This document shows, one piece after another, positions 62,901 to 64,000 of a stretch of 64,000 nt of DNA. The DNA lies in assembly GCF_029946505.1 (NCBI RefSeq), contig NZ_JARZHG010000001.1:372001-436000 (forward strand), in the 5' to 3' direction. The notes beneath the pieces were generated by a model. The model did not search any database, was not told the origin of the DNA, and saw only the letters and a list, made by a program, of their open reading frames with translations. Positions within the stretch are counted from its first letter, which is position 1; every line of letters starts with the position of its first letter. The position numbers were made by a program, and so were the translations under genes. The DNA comes from Polyangium sp. y55x31. GTDB lineage: Bacteria; Myxococcota_A; Polyangia; Polyangiales; Polyangiaceae.

Positions 62901-63523
62901 CGCTCTCGATCGTGGACTTGAACAAGTGGCTCGGCGGGCGGCGCGTGCTCGACGGGGTGAGCTTCTCGGCTGCGCGGGGCGAGGTCGTGGCGCTCTTCGG
63001 CGACAACGGCGCGGGCAAGTCTACGCTCCTGCGCATCCTCGCGGGCGTGCTCGACGCGGATGGGGGCCACGCGACCCTCGACGGCGCCTCGATCCTCGGC
63101 CCACGCGCCGCCGCGCGCGCGCACGTGGGTTACGTGCCCGAGGCCGCGGATGCGCCGGCCCACCTCTCGCCGCGCGAGCTCGCCGCGCTCGTCGCCGCGC
63201 TGAAACGTGTCCCGCTCCCGGACGAGGCGCTCCTCGAACGGCTCGACCTCCGCGCGTACTGGGATCGCCCCTTCGGCGGCCTTTCCCTCGGCCAGCGACG
63301 CCGGAGCTGCCTGTGCGCGGCGATCCTCGGCGACGTACGTTTGCTCCTGCTCGACGAGCCCACGAACGGGCTCGACGCGGCCGGCGTCCGCGAGCTTGGC
63401 GCGCTCCTCGAAGAACGTCGCGCGGCGGGCACGACGATCCTCGTCGCGACGCACGATCCCGCGTTCGCCCAGGCGATCGGCGCGACGCGAATCCGGCTCC
63501 TGGCCGGCAAGCTCCAGGCCTGA
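62897..63523 (+). CDS. ABC transporter ATP-binding protein
   Basis: A 208-residue ATPase. Walker A is GDNGAGKST (35-43), signature LSLGQRRRS (about 131-139), Walker B LLLLDEPTNG and switch His in VATHDP, all present. Short length is typical of ABC-2 type or CcmA-like subunits, with one nucleotide domain only. It starts at the GTG overlapping the stop of the membrane subunit, so the pair is translated together. It probably exports a small compound or lipid; the substrate is not shown. Its stop abuts the stop of rtcB on the opposite strand with no gap. Confidence 0.93.
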   Translation: MTLSIVDLNKWLGGRRVLDGVSFSAARGEVVALFGDNGAGKSTLLRILAGVLDADGGHATLDGASILGPRAAARAHVGYVPEAADAPAHLSPRELAALVAALKRVPLPDEALLERLDLRAYWDRPFGGLSLGQRRRSCLCAAILGDVRLLLLDEPTNGLDAAGVRELGALLEERRAAGTTILVATHDPAFAQAIGATRIRLLAGKLQA

Positions 63524-64000
63524 TTACCCTTTCACGACGCCGATCGGCCGCAATCGCGCGACCTTTTTCGCGATCCCCGCCGAGGCCACGACGTCGACGA
63601 CCCGATCGACGTCCTTGTACGCCGCGGGCGCCTCCTCGGCGAGCTCCGCGTTCGACGCGCAACGAATGACGATCCCGCGCGCTTCGAGCTCCTTGCGGAG
63701 CGCGTGCCCCGTCACCTTTTTCTTCGCGGCGGCGCGGCTCATTTGCCTCCCGGCGCCGTGGCAGGTGCTCCCGAACGAGGCCTCGCTCCCGTGCTCGGTC
63801 CCCATGCATACGAACGACGAAGTCCCCATGCTGCCCGGAATGAACACCGGCTGTCCGATGTCGCGATAGGCCGCCGGCACGTCGCGGCTTCCCGGCCCGA
63901 AGGCGCGTGTCGCGCCCTTGCGATGCACGCACACCTTTTTCCCCTCGTATTTCTCGATCTTCGCCGTGTTGTGACCCACGTCGTAGATCAACCGCAAAAA
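63524..64000 (-). CDS. rtcB: RtcB-type RNA-splicing ligase, C-terminal part (partial)
   Basis: The frame runs off the right end, so the N-terminal part is missing. The visible 158 residues match the C-terminal catalytic part of Rtc[52 protein letters not shown], then [12 protein letters not shown], with the His that forms the GMP adduct, and the final [20 protein letters not shown]. RtcB joins RNA 2',3'-cyclic phosphate (or 3'-phosphate) to 5'-OH ends using GTP and Mn2+, in RNA repair. The catalytic His is intact. No archease or RtcA is visible here. The stop lies directly beside that of the ABC ATPase gene. Confidence 0.93.
   Translation of the reverse strand, partial: FLRLIYDVGHNTAKIEKYEGKKVCVHRKGATRAFGPGSRDVPAAYRDIGQPVFIPGSMGTSSFVCMGTEHGSEASFGSTCHGAGRQMSRAAAKKKVTGHALRKELEARGIVIRCASNAELAEEAPAAYKDVDRVVDVVASAGIAKKVARLRPIGVVKG

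Overview
The window reads as chromosomal DNA of a large-genome myxobacterium of the Polyangium/Sorangium type (order Polyangiales). The sequence is very GC-rich (about 70% by eye). Its families are typical of that group: four Hanks-type Ser/Thr kinases, two kinase-PEGA gene pairs, an FHA-type sigma-54 activator, a MYXO-CTERM-tailed M36 protease, a DUF4215 cysteine-rich surface protein, MopE-like and other lipoproteins, and a lipoprotein/DUF6968 pair. The genus is inference. I found no rRNA, tRNA, CRISPR array, transposase or prophage.

Layout. 0-8.5 kb: the end of a LysR-type regulator, a proline-rich protein, then a compact regulatory module. It holds an FHA-GAF-AAA-Fis sigma-54 activator, a lectin-repeat lipoprotein and a small lipoprotein. 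Both lipoprotein genes have a -24/-12 promoter and upstream clusters of the same GATCGATC-rich repeat. A TPR Ser/Thr kinase converges on the module. 8.5-18 kb: metabolic genes (GMC oxidoreductase, NmrA-like protein, aminotransferase, epimerase, amino-acid dehydrogenase) with small proteins of unknown role; the GMC segment is lower in GC. 18-26 kb: DUF2267 protein, kinase-PEGA pair, orphan ATPase, periplasmic binding lipoprotein and quinone oxidoreductase. 25-31 kb (minus strand): kinase, TPR-PEGA-TonB receptor fusion and acyltransferase, probably one operon. 31-36 kb: GH92 glycosidase, threonine dehydratase-like enzyme, acyl-CoA synthetase and DUF2325. 36.8-39.7 kb: a candidate toxin/immunity pair, a coiled-coil protein and a large inverted-repeat hairpin cassette. 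39.7-48.3 kb: TPR kinase, a candidate selenocysteine rhodanese lipoprotein, a VWA lipoprotein, a HAD phosphatase and a DUF4142 protein. 48.5-64 kb: a giant membrane protein with an esterase, M36 protease, NAGPA-domain lipoprotein, DUF4215 surface protein, an ABC transporter pair and the end of rtcB.

The most notable signal is at 42.6-43.05 kb. A rhodanese-like lipoprotein gene is interrupted by an in-frame UGA where, as I remember the family, a cysteine usually stands. The UGA is followed at the right distance by a hairpin with a GGUCG loop, very like a bacterial SECIS element, and the frame stays open and domain-like to the next stop. Other notable signals are the self-contained sigma-54 regulon with its own repeat sites, the covarying hairpin cassette at 39.4-39.7 kb, a tandem AT-rich palindrome at 11.28 kb, and an over-represented nonamer GGACAAACC.
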